Shown one piece after another: positions 34,705-42,828 of a stretch of 64,000 nt of DNA. Each line of letters opens with the position of its first letter. Position 1 is the first letter of the stretch. Source of the DNA: Pseudoalteromonas ulvae UL12. GTDB lineage: Bacteria > Pseudomonadota > Gammaproteobacteria > Enterobacterales > Alteromonadaceae. Where the stretch lies: positions 62,001-126,000 of the forward strand of contig NZ_AQHJ01000035.1 in assembly GCF_014925405.1 (NCBI RefSeq), in the 5' to 3' direction. The notes beneath the pieces were generated by a model, which had not been told where the DNA came from, searched no databases, and saw nothing but the letters and a program-made list of their open reading frames with translations. The position numbers and the translations under genes were made by a program.

Positions 34705-36147
34705 ATGATTAAAGTACTATTACTCTCAATTTCTTTGTTTTCTTTTGCTTCATTAGCGGAAAATAAAGTTCTAATAGAAAATGTCACTATCGTTTCATCT
34801 CACTTGCAAGCCCCAAAAAGTCAGATGAATGTATTAATAAGTGATGGACGAATTACCGAAATAACGAGCAAAAAGATTACATCCTACGATCTTAAAATAA
34901 ATGGTTTCGGTAAATTTTTAACGCCAGGTCTTATGGATAGCCATGCACACGTATCGTCAATCCCAGGTATGGGGTTTGGTGTTGAGCCAGTGGCGATTAA
35001 AAATCCGAAACTCGCACAAGCTTACTTTGAACAGCAACCAAGAAGCTTTTTATTTTATGGGGTGACTCAAATACTTGATCCGAACCCGGGAGTGAGTTTC
35101 GATTATTTTACTTCAGCGCCTCAACACCCTGATTATTTTCGTTGTGAGGTCTTAACATCAAAGAATACCTTTCCATATGTAGAGAAAGCAGACGATTTAT
35201 CAAGATCAATGTTTACTTATTTAATTGATGAAAGTGCAGAAGCAACCGCAGAAAATTCAGTAGAAAGGTTAATTGGTAAAATTGCCGATTCAGGTGCTTC
35301 GTGTATAAAGCTTTATTTTGAAGACGGTTATGGTAATGCTAACCAATGGGAAACACTTTCAACTAACACTCTAAAACGAATTAAATTATCTGCTGAAAAG
35401 TATAATTTACTGATAGTCGCTCATGCTAATGCTTTAGATATGCAGCAATTAGCACTTGCCGCAGGTGTTGATGTAATTGCCCATGGTATGTGGAATTGGG
35501 GGCAATATAATCGCGAACAAAATATACCCAAAGAAATATCTAACACACTAGATAAAATGATCAATGACGAAGTCGCTTATATGCCAACACAAAGAGTGAT
35601 TGCTGGCTTAGGTGAAGTAATGATCCCAACTATTGGTAATTCTCCTGAGTTTACATCTATTACCCCTAAGCCACTTATTGATTGGTATAAAACCACTGAA
35701 GCGCAATGGTTCAAAGAAGAGCTTAGAGCTGGCTTTGATAGAATGCCTGACCAATCAATTTCAGATGCATTTTTATATGGGCGAATAAGAAAAGGTAATA
35801 AAGTTATTCAATACCTAAAAAGTGCTGACCATCCTGTTTTATTGGCTTCGGACTTCCCTGGAAGCCCGAGTTTTGCCAATCAACCAGGACTGACAACCTA
35901 CCAAGAAATGAAAGCTATGGTTACCGCAGGGCTATCGCTGGAAGAAGTACTGGCGGCGGCCACCATTAATAATGCTAAACAATTCAAAATTGAAAATGAT
36001 TACGGTACGGTAGAAGTTGGTAAAGTTGCTAACCTTCTGCTGCTTAAAACTAATCCTTTAGACTTTATAGAATCGTGGAACCGTATAGAAACGATAATCC
36101 TGCATGGAGACCCCATAGCTAGAGAAAGTTTGGTAGTCAATAAATAG
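34705..36147 (+). CDS. Exported amidohydrolase-family enzyme
   Basis: A protein of about 480 residues from the ATG at 34705. That start gives the signal peptide MIKVLLLSISLFSFASLA and has a ribosome site (ggaag) 5 bases upstream. An earlier in-frame ATG at 34612 falls inside attC-like site B. The beta-barrel metal site is visible as MDSHAH, the bridging-Lys region CIKLYFEDG, VAHAN, IAHGMW and LASDFPG. It resembles imidazolonepropionase- or prolidase-like exported amidohydrolases. The substrate is unknown. Its position between integron-like sites suggests horizontal acquisition. Confidence 0.85.
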   Translation: MIKVLLLSISLFSFASLAENKVLIENVTIVSSHLQAPKSQMNVLISDGRITEITSKKITSYDLKINGFGKFLTPGLMDSHAHVSSIPGMGFGVEPVAIKNPKLAQAYFEQQPRSFLFYGVTQILDPNPGVSFDYFTSAPQHPDYFRCEVLTSKNTFPYVEKADDLSRSMFTYLIDESAEATAENSVERLIGKIADSGASCIKLYFEDGYGNANQWETLSTNTLKRIKLSAEKYNLLIVAHANALDMQQLALAAGVDVIAHGMWNWGQYNREQNIPKEISNTLDKMINDEVAYMPTQRVIAGLGEVMIPTIGNSPEFTSITPKPLIDWYKTTEAQWFKEELRAGFDRMPDQSISDAFLYGRIRKGNKVIQYLKSADHPVLLASDFPGSPSFANQPGLTTYQEMKAMVTAGLSLEEVLAAATINNAKQFKIENDYGTVEVGKVANLLLLKTNPLDFIESWNRIETIILHGDPIARESLVVNK

Positions 36148-36186
36148 GAAAATATGAGGCAGCCATCAATATCTCCTTTTTAAATT

Positions 36187-36420
36187 AGCATCGTTGTTGC
36201 GCTGGCGACGGCAGCCCCTTCTCTGGACTCACCCAGCGCCCCAACATCACGCTGTATCCTGCAAATAATCAATTGATGTGAACGCAAGCGGTGAAGATAG
36301 GCCATCCATGGCCAAGCTTCACCTTGCATTTCATCCATGAAATGCCTGACTCATCAATTGTTTATTTTTAGGGCGTGTTCACGGGGGAAATTGGCAGCGG
36401 TGTGAGTTTTGAGAAAAGCT
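36187..36420 (+). repeat. REP-like element, copy 1
   Basis: A compound repeat with two palindromes: GGTGAAG / CTTCACC enclosing GGCCA / TGGCC (36290-36323), and GCATTTCAT / ATGAAATGC (36326-36345). It ends with 'catcaattgtttattttt.gggcgtg.tcacggggg'. A second copy is at 36571. The end motif reappears, reversed, at the RAYT duplication junction (41011-41059), which ties the element to that transposase. Confidence 0.75.
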
Positions 36421-36570
36421 GATATGTGCGAGCTGTAGCAAGGATCTTATGTCGCGACTTGATTGATGTGTAAATTGTAGGTCGGGCTTTAGCCCGACAG
36501 CTTTATCAAAGCATTTGTTGTTATTAAATCAACACTCCCCTTAATCTTCATAAACCTGCTTTTCAAATTA

Positions 36571-36740
36571 ACTCCGTTGTCGCACCGGCGACGGCAGCCA
36601 AAGAAGGGCTGGCGCTGAAGATAGGCCCTCCATGGCCAAGCTTCACCTTGCATTTCACCCATGAAATGCCTGACTCATCAATTACTTATTTTTCGGGCGT
36701 GATCACGGGGGAAATTGGCAGCGGTGTGAGTGTTGGTAGG
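36571..36740 (+). repeat. REP-like element, copy 2
   Basis: It is homologous to copy 1 from 'gttgtcgcaccggcgacggcagcc' segments onward but lacks part of the middle. It carries GCTGAAG...CTTCACC (36614-36647) and GCATTTCA / TGAAATGC (36651-36670), then 'tttttcgggcgtgatcac'. A plus-strand reading frame through it (36648-36980) is not protein-like and I do not call it. Confidence 0.75.
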
Positions 36741-37211
36741 TGTAGCTTGCTTGCGAAGGCGAGCGAAGCTCTGCAAAAAAGCCAAACCAAATTAGAGTGG
36801 ATGTCTCTGTTATTTGCGTTATTTAAAAATGGCGATTGCGTTTTCATCAGTCTCCTCAAAAAAACAATTGTATATATGTATAACTATTACTTGAGTGCCC
36901 CTATAGTCAAGAAATCGACCCAATGGGTCGTTTTTGTCGGTTCATTAGTAAAATGTCAATTAGTTATCTATTTGATATAGAATAATAAAAGATATTTTGT
37001 TATTAATATGGGTAAGATACTATAGACCCAATATTGGGTAGAAAAACGACCCGTAGGGTCGATATTAAATTGTTCTGATGGAATTGGAAACCCTAGATAT
37101 TATAGCGTACACAGGATTTTTTACTGTATATTTAATCAGTATAAAATGGCTTGTTTTAAGTGCTATAAAATCTAACAAAGAAACTTGACGGGACTATACT
37201 TTATTTCAATC
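36741..37211. other. Non-coding stretch with three GACCC palindromes
   Basis: No gene is seen. Three short palindromes share a GACCC/GGGTC theme: CGACCCAATGGGTCG (36916-36930, followed by TTTTTG), ACCCAATATTGGGT (37026-37039) and CGACCCGTAGGGTCG (37047-37061). The first could terminate plus-strand transcription. The rest is AT-rich. Confidence 0.6.
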
Positions 37212-37281
37212 CCTAAAGCTTAGCACTAATGCTGTTGAAACCAGCGGGGTTTACAAACAGACATTAGTGCTAAGCTTTAGG
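37212..37281. repeat. Perfect 20-bp inverted repeat, large hairpin
   Basis: CCTAAAGCTTAGCACTAATG (37212-37231) is repeated exactly as its reverse complement at 37262-37281. The 30-base loop can pair further (CTGTT / AACAG and AAACC / GGTTT). It has no adjacent T tract, so it is unlikely to be an ordinary terminator. It lies 80 bases before attC-like site C. Confidence 0.85.
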
Positions 37282-37360
37282 ATATGAAGTCTCGCTCAAG
37301 TGCCATTTTCCTTCGAGTTTTCCAATCTACGCAGCCAAAACGACTAAAGTCTGGCTGCCA

Positions 37361-37464
37361 CAGAACAAGTCAATGAAATACGACTCCGCAAGTTTTTCAT
37401 TTTCTTTTGCAAACAACGCAAAGAAACTGCCAAACTTGCTGCACGTATTATTGAAGCGTTAGTG
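37361..37464 (+). repeat. attC-like site C
   Basis: The arms TCAAT..AATACG (to 37382) and GCAAGTTT (37388-37395) pair with AAACTTGC (37432-37439) and CGTATT.ATTGA (37444-37454). The site starts CAGAACAAG and ends GAAGCGTTAGTG. It shares about 60 bases plus upstream flank with site A. It precedes a two-helix membrane protein by 30 bases. Confidence 0.6.
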
Positions 37465-37494
37465 TGTTCATCAAGGATCGAGTGTTAAATTTAT

Positions 37495-37941
37495 ATGATT
37501 GAATCAATTGAGAAAGACGTTAAGTCATACGAAGCGAAAGCTGGTGCTATGCTTGGCGCGATTAATACCTCAATATTTTTTATCGTCTTGTTCTCTATCT
37601 ATGTTTTAATGCCCGATTTTTTTCAATCAATTTGTGAGATTTTGTCTCGAACAATGTTGTCGTTGATTGATGAAGGATCGACCGAGCCGAATTCAGGTAA
37701 TGGTTTGCGTGGTGCTTCAGAGATATTTCTTTCTCTATCAAAATCTCGTGATACGGTTGGTGATTTAAAAGGCGTTCTTACTACTATTCCTGTTTTATTT
37801 GCAGCAATATTTGCTGGTAGTTACGTAAATTACAGACTTATTTTTAATAAGCTGCATGAGCTTAATATGTTAAAGCATAAAGAAAATATTAAAAAAAATG
37901 AGCAGGAACACACTAACAAGTCAATTCAACAGGACAAATAA
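37495..37941 (+). CDS. Membrane protein of unknown function, cassette-borne
   Basis: I do not recognise this 148-residue protein. It has a charged N-terminus, helix 1 at about 19-42 (LGAINTSIFFIVLFSIYVLM), a loop of about 50 residues, helix 2 at about 95-112 (VLTTIPVLFAAIFAGSYVNY), and a Lys/Glu-rich, probably coiled C-terminus. It is flanked by attC-like sites C and E, as expected of a single-gene cassette. It has no clear ribosome site, which is also common in cassettes. Confidence 0.6.
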   Translation: MIESIEKDVKSYEAKAGAMLGAINTSIFFIVLFSIYVLMPDFFQSICEILSRTMLSLIDEGSTEPNSGNGLRGASEIFLSLSKSRDTVGDLKGVLTTIPVLFAAIFAGSYVNYRLIFNKLHELNMLKHKENIKKNEQEHTNKSIQQDK

Positions 37942-38009
37942 CCGTTGGTTTTGCTCCTGCGTCGCTAATTTTAACCAACTATTATTTGCCTCTGATTGAG
38001 GCGTTGGTA
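37935..38009 (+). repeat. attC-like site E
   Basis: GTTGGTT (37944-37950) pairs with AACCAAC (37973-37979) around 'ttgctcctgcgtcgctaatt', a loop typical of Vibrio/Pseudoalteromonas cassette sites. A GCCTC/GAGGC mini-hairpin lies before GCGTTGGTA (38001-38009). It begins within the end of the preceding gene. Confidence 0.55.
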
Positions 38010-38305
38010 TTTTTTAACTTGGTCAGTTTATGAAAAATTTTCTAGTCATTATTGGAATGGCGACAGTTTTTATTTCGCTTTATATTGTTGTATCAAGTAA
38101 AAATTTTGAGGTGCTTTTAATTACTATTATTGGGGTTATTTTAAGTTTCATTAAAAGCATCGCTGCTTATTTGGGTGGAACAGAAGTTTTGGAAAGTATA
38201 TCTGAAGAAGCTGCTAATGGAGCACTTGATATTATTATAAATGGACTTCCCAGACTTTGCTAGACACTTTTAACAGTTACAATGTAACTTCAAATAGAGG
38301 TGTTT

Positions 38306-38584
38306 ATGAGCAAAGGCAAACGGTATACCGAAGAGTTTAAGATAGAAGCAGTCAAGCAAATTACTGAGCGTGGTTATTCAGTTCAGGAAGTTGCTGATCG
38401 GCTTGGTATTTCAACTAAATCCCTCTATCACTGGCGAAGCCAGTTAAGTGGCAATAAAGCCGTTCGCCAGTCATCTGATGATTCGGTTCGAATTGCTAAG
38501 TTAGAGGCAGAGTTGAAGCGGGTCACGGAGGAAAGGGACATCTTAAAAAAGGCCGCAAGGTACTTTGCAAGCCAGCTAGAGTAA
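38306..38584 (+). CDS. IS3-family transposase OrfA (helix-turn-helix part)
   Basis: A 92-residue DNA-binding protein from ATG 38306, preceded by AGAGG. It contains YTEEFKIEAVKQITERGYSVQEVADRLGISTKSLYHW, the usual HTH, then a leucine-zipper-like segment (KLEAELKRVTEERDILKKAARYF). The A6G heptamer at 38545-38551 is the standard -1 frameshift site that fuses it to OrfB. Confidence 0.95.
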   Translation: MSKGKRYTEEFKIEAVKQITERGYSVQEVADRLGISTKSLYHWRSQLSGNKAVRQSSDDSVRIAKLEAELKRVTEERDILKKAARYFASQLE

Positions 38585-38622
38585 AGTACGCCTTTATCCG
38601 AGATCACCAGAAGCAGTTCTCT

Positions 38623-39453
38623 GTGTTATCCATGTGCCGTGTATTAAAAATCAATCGCAGTGGCTTTTATGCATGGCTTAAACAGCCGTTGAGCACGAGA
38701 GCGATTGAAGATAATCGCCTGCTCAAGCGGATAAAAGAGTTCTATATTGCCAGCGGCGGAACATATGGTAGCCCTTGGATACATCGTGATCTTCGTGAAG
38801 CGGGCGAGTCTTGTAGCGTGCACCGTGTTGCTAAAATTATGCGACTGAACAACCTTAGAGCGCAGATTGGTTACAAGCGCAAATACATCAAAGGCGTTAA
38901 GCCATCACGGATTGCAGATAACGTATTGGAGCGTGATTTTGCCCCAGACTCACCTAATACTGCGTGGGTGAGTGACATCACGTATGTGCGAACGTATGAG
39001 GGTTTTCTGTACTTAGCGACAGTTATCGACTTGTTCTCACGACGCGTTGTCGGTTGGTCGATGGATAAAAACATGGATAAGCATTTGGTTATCCGGGCAT
39101 TATTAATGGCCGTTTACCAACGTCGGCCAGAACAATCTGTGTTGGTACATAGCGATCAAGGCAGTCAGTATGGCAGTGCAGATTATTTAGCGTTTATGAA
39201 AGAGCATAATCTTATTCCTTCCATGAGCCGCAGAGGAAACTGTCATGATAATGCGGTTGCTGAGAGCTTTTTTGCTACGTTTAAAAAGCGCGTGATCAGA
39301 AAGAAGATATATTCGACCAGAGTCGAAGCGAAGACAGAGATATTTAACTTTATAGAAATGTTTTACAATCCAAAAAAACGCCACTCGCATACAGGCGGTA
39401 TATCACCTGCTAAATTCGAAGAAGCGTATTTTTTGAAACAACAGACTGTCTAG
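38623..39453 (+). CDS. IS3-family transposase OrfB (DDE catalytic part)
   Basis: The catalytic subunit, read in the -1 phase relative to OrfA. The frame is open upstream of the GTG at 38623 through VKYAFIRDHQKQFSVLSMCRVL, so it is normally made as an OrfAB fusion. It has an HTH_21-like segment, the rve integrase core, and the acidic residues in WVSDITYV, VLVHSDQGSQY and NAVAESFFATFK. All appear intact. Confidence 0.94.
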   Translation: MLSMCRVLKINRSGFYAWLKQPLSTRAIEDNRLLKRIKEFYIASGGTYGSPWIHRDLREAGESCSVHRVAKIMRLNNLRAQIGYKRKYIKGVKPSRIADNVLERDFAPDSPNTAWVSDITYVRTYEGFLYLATVIDLFSRRVVGWSMDKNMDKHLVIRALLMAVYQRRPEQSVLVHSDQGSQYGSADYLAFMKEHNLIPSMSRRGNCHDNAVAESFFATFKKRVIRKKIYSTRVEAKTEIFNFIEMFYNPKKRHSHTGGISPAKFEEAYFLKQQTV

Positions 39454-39620
39454 TGAGAGCTGGGAAGTCCAAAAAGAAGATTTAAAGATTGCCGCAGAGT
39501 TAAATAAATTAGAGAACGAAAGCAAACTATTAAATCCAATAAAAGAACCAGTTAGTTTAAATCTATCTTCAAATACTGAAAGTGTGGGAGTCAATAAGAC
39601 TTAAATTCCAAAGTATCATA

Positions 39621-39630
39621 AGCTAACAAG
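39621..39630 (+). repeat. attC-like half-site remnant
   Basis: AGCTAACAAG lies 17 bases after the stop of the IS-split gene. AGCTAAC is the exact reverse complement of the GTTAGCT ends of sites A and B. The rest of the site is not recognisable. Confidence 0.45.
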
Positions 39631-39656
39631 ATGATTGGACTCCCAACCTCTAGATA

Positions 39657-40205
39657 ATGTTGAACACCCTCAATATGACAGAATTAACTCGTGCCTTTTT
39701 ACTATCGGTTTATACGCTCGGCGTATTACTCTTTCTTTGCAGTTTGAACGCGTTTGCTGAACAAACAAAGCCCATTCATATTCCTGCTGGCTTGTATCAA
39801 GGGATACAGGGCGAAACAGCCCGTTATACGCTGCTTGAATTTAAAGACAATGGCCAACACAGCTTAATAAACTTACACATAGCGACAAGTTTTCGTAAAG
39901 GAGAAATTCATCAGTTTACTAATGAGCAAGTGAACTGCTCGCCATTGCTGTGTCTGATAAATGTAGCCACCCAACAGGGGGAGCAGATAAATCTACATCT
40001 TGCGCCATATTTAGAAACAGGTTTTAACGTACTTGAAGTCATCGCAGGTAATAACGGTAAGGTACTGTTATCGAGTCATTACACATTGGTGCATAGGCAG
40101 GGCCAATCAACACCGCGTTCTTTTATGGAAAAATATAGTCAACAGTTGATGGCGCAAACACCGTTGGCAAGTAACTCGGTCTATGGTTTTTGGTTAGAAG
40201 GATAA
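39657..40205 (+). CDS. Exported protein of unknown function, 3' end amplified
   Basis: I do not recognise this 182-residue protein. A hydrophobic segment at about residues 12-33 (FLLSVYTLGVLLFLCSLNAFAE) is a probable signal peptide. An internal ATG at 39675 is an alternative start and neither has a good ribosome site. The mature part is beta-rich with a single Cys pair (NCSPLLC). The last 46 codons and the downstream flank are repeated three more times in perfect tandem (40065-40720), outside the reading frame of this gene. Confidence 0.65.
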   Translation: MLNTLNMTELTRAFLLSVYTLGVLLFLCSLNAFAEQTKPIHIPAGLYQGIQGETARYTLLEFKDNGQHSLINLHIATSFRKGEIHQFTNEQVNCSPLLCLINVATQQGEQINLHLAPYLETGFNVLEVIAGNNGKVLLSSHYTLVHRQGQSTPRSFMEKYSQQLMAQTPLASNSVYGFWLEG

Positions 40206-40720
40206 ACTAGACACCCATAAATATCTCACTGTTATCGAGTCATTACACATTGGTGCATAGGCAGGGCCAATCAACACCGCGTTCTTTTATGGAAAAATAT
40301 AGTCAACAGTTGATGGCGCAAACACCGTTGGCAAGTAACTCGGTCTATGGTTTTTGGTTAGAAGGATAAACTAGACACCCATAAATATCTCACTGTTATC
40401 GAGTCATTACACATTGGTGCATAGGCAGGGCCAATCAACACCGCGTTCTTTTATGGAAAAATATAGTCAACAGTTGATGGCGCAAACACCGTTGGCAAGT
40501 AACTCGGTCTATGGTTTTTGGTTAGAAGGATAAACTAGACACCCATAAATATCTCACTGTTATCGAGTCATTACACATTGGTGCATAGGCAGGGCCAATC
40601 AACACCGCGTTCTTTTATGGAAAAATATAGTCAACAGTTGATGGCGCAAACACCGTTGGCAAGTAACTCGGTCTATGGTTTTTGGTTAGAAGGATAAACT
40701 AGACACCCATAAATATCTCA
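40065..40720 (+). repeat. Perfect tandem repeat, 4 x 164 bp
   Basis: Copies start at 40065, 40229, 40393 and 40557. I see no difference between them. Each holds the last 46 codons of the exported-protein gene with its stop and about 23 bases of flank ending 'acacccataaatatctca'. The unit is not a multiple of three, but because each copy carries a stop the repeat does not change the protein. Perfect identity points to very recent expansion or active homogenisation. An assembly artefact is not excluded. Confidence 0.95.
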
Positions 40721-40766
40721 TTGAAAAATCACAATAGAGGGTCTAATTTTAATTAATCACTTCATG

Positions 40767-41010
40767 TTTTGGTGGCTCACATGGCACAAGCAAGACGGTC
40801 GTTAATTGATTTAGACTCCACTCCTTACTATCACTGTATTAGTCGATGTGTTCGCAGGGCTTTTTTAGCGGGATTTGATAAGTATTCAGGTCAAAACTTT
40901 GAACACCGACGTGCGTGGTTAGTCGAGCGATTTAAGCGGCTATCGCAAGTGTTTGCCATTGATATTGCGGCCTATGCGGTGATGTCGAATCACTACCATT
41001 TGGTGCTGAA
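40767..41010 (+). pseudogene. Truncated 5' duplicate of the RAYT transposase gene
   Basis: Bases 40767-41010 are identical to 41060-41303. They encode residues 1 to about 76 of the transposase, including the HYH motif, and then run into REP-like sequence and a stop. The copy lacks the tyrosine nucleophile domain. The two copies are separated by 49 bases. Confidence 0.9.
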
Positions 41011-41059
41011 CCCCCCGTGATCACGCCCGAAAAATAAACAATTGATGGCAGTTACACGA
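41011..41059 (-). repeat. REP-element end between the RAYT copies
   Basis: Read on the minus strand it contains 'caattgtttatttttcgggc' and 'gtgatcacgggggg', nearly the same as the right ends of the REP-like copies at 36187 and 36571. It marks the junction of the tandem duplication. Confidence 0.75.
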
Positions 41060-41073
41060 TTTTGGTGGCTCAC

Positions 41074-42048
41074 ATGGCACAAGCAAGACGGTCGTTAATT
41101 GATTTAGACTCCACTCCTTACTATCACTGTATTAGTCGATGTGTTCGCAGGGCTTTTTTAGCGGGATTTGATAAGTATTCAGGTCAAAACTTTGAACACC
41201 GACGTGCGTGGTTAGTCGAGCGATTTAAGCGGCTATCGCAAGTGTTTGCCATTGATATTGCGGCCTATGCGGTGATGTCGAATCACTACCATTTGGTGCT
41301 GAAAGTGGATAGAAGTCGGGCATTAAATTGGTCAAAAGACGAGGTGATTGAACGCTGGTATCAACTGTATCACGGCACAATTTTGGTTGACCGCTACCGC
41401 AAGGGTGAGCAGCTAGATAAAGCCTATATGTACAGCGTTGATAAAACGATAGAAGTGTGGCGAAATCGACTTTACGACATCAGTTGGTACATGCGCAACT
41501 TGAATGAATTTATAGCCAGAGAAGCGAATAAAGAAGACCGCTGCACTGGCCGATTCTGGGAAGGACGTTTCAAATCTCAAGCGCTATTAGACGAGCAAGC
41601 TGTACTCAGTTGCATGATGTACGTCGATTTGAATCCCATCAGAGCCAAAATGGCGAAAAACCTGCAAGACAGCGACTTTACGTCAATTCAAGAGCGCATT
41701 CAGCATTACAAAAAGCAGTCCACGTTAGAAAAAACCGAACAAGTTACTCTGCAACCAAAGCAGCTTATGGCGTTTGGCAGTAACGCAAACAATCAAACCA
41801 TTCCATTTAAGTTACTGGATTACCTGGAACTCGCTGATTGGAGTGGCCGACATTTTGACCCCAAAAAGCGCGGCGCTATCAGCAAAACCCAACCCAAGAT
41901 ATTAGTGGAATTGGGGATTGAAACTGCTGTGTGGCTTGAAGCAGTACAAAACTTCAGGCGGCAATATAGCAATTTCGCAGGCCAACCAAACACGCTCAGA
42001 CAATGTGCCCATCAGCATCAGCAAAGCTGGTATCGCGGAGTCGGTTAA
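41074..42048 (+). CDS. REP-associated tyrosine transposase (RAYT, Y1 family)
   Basis: A protein of 324 residues from ATG 41074. A TTG at 41062 is in frame but less likely. It has the Y1-transposase core: YYHCISRCVRRAFL at the start, the metal-binding HUH as NHYHLVL (His71, His73), and the helix with the candidate nucleophile Tyr in MMYVDLNPIRAK. The C-terminal extension (to residue 324) is typical of long RAYTs. RAYTs are single-copy relatives of IS200/IS605 that spread REP sequences. The REP-like palindromes at 36.2-36.7 kb and the junction at 41011 are probably its substrates. Confidence 0.9.
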   Translation: MAQARRSLIDLDSTPYYHCISRCVRRAFLAGFDKYSGQNFEHRRAWLVERFKRLSQVFAIDIAAYAVMSNHYHLVLKVDRSRALNWSKDEVIERWYQLYHGTILVDRYRKGEQLDKAYMYSVDKTIEVWRNRLYDISWYMRNLNEFIAREANKEDRCTGRFWEGRFKSQALLDEQAVLSCMMYVDLNPIRAKMAKNLQDSDFTSIQERIQHYKKQSTLEKTEQVTLQPKQLMAFGSNANNQTIPFKLLDYLELADWSGRHFDPKKRGAISKTQPKILVELGIETAVWLEAVQNFRRQYSNFAGQPNTLRQCAHQHQQSWYRGVG

Positions 42049-42352
42049 GTTTTAACAACCCTATTTTTATTTCACTTATAGGCAACGGCCTAGCTTTGTC
42101 ATAACTGAAATTGTGATTATCAACCAATTTTTTATTGATATACCTCCATTAACCTTGTGAGTTACCAACATTAGCAAAGTCTAATCATTTCTACGTGCCG
42201 TGATGCACCCAAATGTCCTATTTCTCTTAGAAATTCTTTATTGTATTTTTATTTGTATTAATTAAAATCAATGAGATATTTATGAGTGTCACGTATCACG
42301 CGTATCACGTATTTGTTTACGTATTTGTTTTTTGTTCTGATAGGAGAGCTCG
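42049..42352. other. Intergenic region with short tandem repeats and a dispersed motif
   Basis: No gene is seen. The motif 'aaaatcaatgagatatttatgag' at about 42265-42287 recurs at 61336-61358 and, reversed, as 'cataaatatctca' in the 164-bp repeat. Near the end, 'cgtatcacg' and 'acgtatttgttt' are each present twice in tandem (about 42294-42330). The last 16 bases belong to a leader shared with the GST gene. Confidence 0.6.
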
Positions 42353-42820
42353 TTGTATCGAAATTTGTTAAAGATAATCGTAGTTTTGTTTTGCCTTTCA
42401 GGTTGCGCTGAGAGAGTCATAAATATTACTGATAACGAAGGAAAAATTGTGGGAGGCTGTAATGCTGGTTTTGATTGGCATTTTTATGGTCTTCAAGATT
42501 CTATTGATTATCTGCTTTATGAGTGTGCCAAAGATTCAATAGCAAAGGGGTTCACAATATCAGATGAAAGGCTTCTTACCCTTGATTTTACGTTACCACA
42601 ACCACCTGAAGGTAAGTCGTGGAATAAAAAATTAGCGATGCATTACTTCCATAAAGGAAGTATCACAGAAAGAAAGCTCGGTTATATTCTTGCCGCTATA
42701 GAATACGAATATCAAAAGGTTATTTGGCAAGCTGAAGATGATTTAGCGAACGGCAAAATCACTCAAGTAGAATTTAATAAAATAATCAAAGATGCCAAAT
42801 TTAAATGGCTTGGCAAATAA
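42353..42820 (+). CDS. Lipoprotein of unknown function, TTG start
   Basis: A 155-residue protein with a lipoprotein signal, MYRNLLKIIVVLFCLSGC, where LSGC is the lipobox and Cys18 the lipid site. I choose the TTG at 42353 because it follows a strong ribosome site (taggagag) and no ATG lies near. The mature part has several Trp and Tyr and a Lys-rich C-terminus (VEFNKIIKDAKFKWLGK). I do not recognise the family. The leader and TTG are identical to those of the following GST gene. An attC-like site lies behind it. Confidence 0.7.
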   Translation: MYRNLLKIIVVLFCLSGCAERVINITDNEGKIVGGCNAGFDWHFYGLQDSIDYLLYECAKDSIAKGFTISDERLLTLDFTLPQPPEGKSWNKKLAMHYFHKGSITERKLGYILAAIEYEYQKVIWQAEDDLANGKITQVEFNKIIKDAKFKWLGK

Positions 42821-42828
42821 AATAGATT

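Larger units (their letters stand above)
38242..39471 (+). mobile_element. IS3-family insertion sequence, complete
   Basis: 1230 bp with imperfect terminal inverted repeats. The left end TGGACTTCCCAGACTTTGCT (38242-38261) matches the right end TGGACTTCCCAGCTCTCACT when reversed (39452-39471), and both continue to AGACA. It is flanked by AAA on both sides (38239-38241, 39472-39474), a 3-bp target duplication. It carries orfA and orfB in overlapping phases with an A6G slippage site. Both frames are intact, so it may be active. Confidence 0.95.
38030..39604 (+). pseudogene. Small membrane-protein gene split by the IS3 element
   Basis: The N-terminal part (38030-38241) encodes MKNFLVIIGMATVFISLYIV..., with membrane segments at about residues 3-20 and 30-52. 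It runs into the left end of the IS. Removing the IS and one copy of the 3-bp target duplication joins base 38241 to 39475. That restores an open frame of about 113 codons ending at TAA 39602-39604, through ...IIIKEDLKIAAELNKLENE... . The disruption must be recent, because the downstream half has no stop or frameshift. The function is unknown. An attC-like half-site (39621-39627) follows, so it was probably a cassette gene. Confidence 0.85.

Noticed and set aside
36648..36980. Plus-strand reading frame of 110 codons
   Set aside because: It begins inside the REP-like palindrome, is of odd composition and matches no protein type I know.
40065..40720. Possible CRISPR array
   Set aside because: The 164-bp units are contiguous and identical, with no variable spacers and no cas genes.
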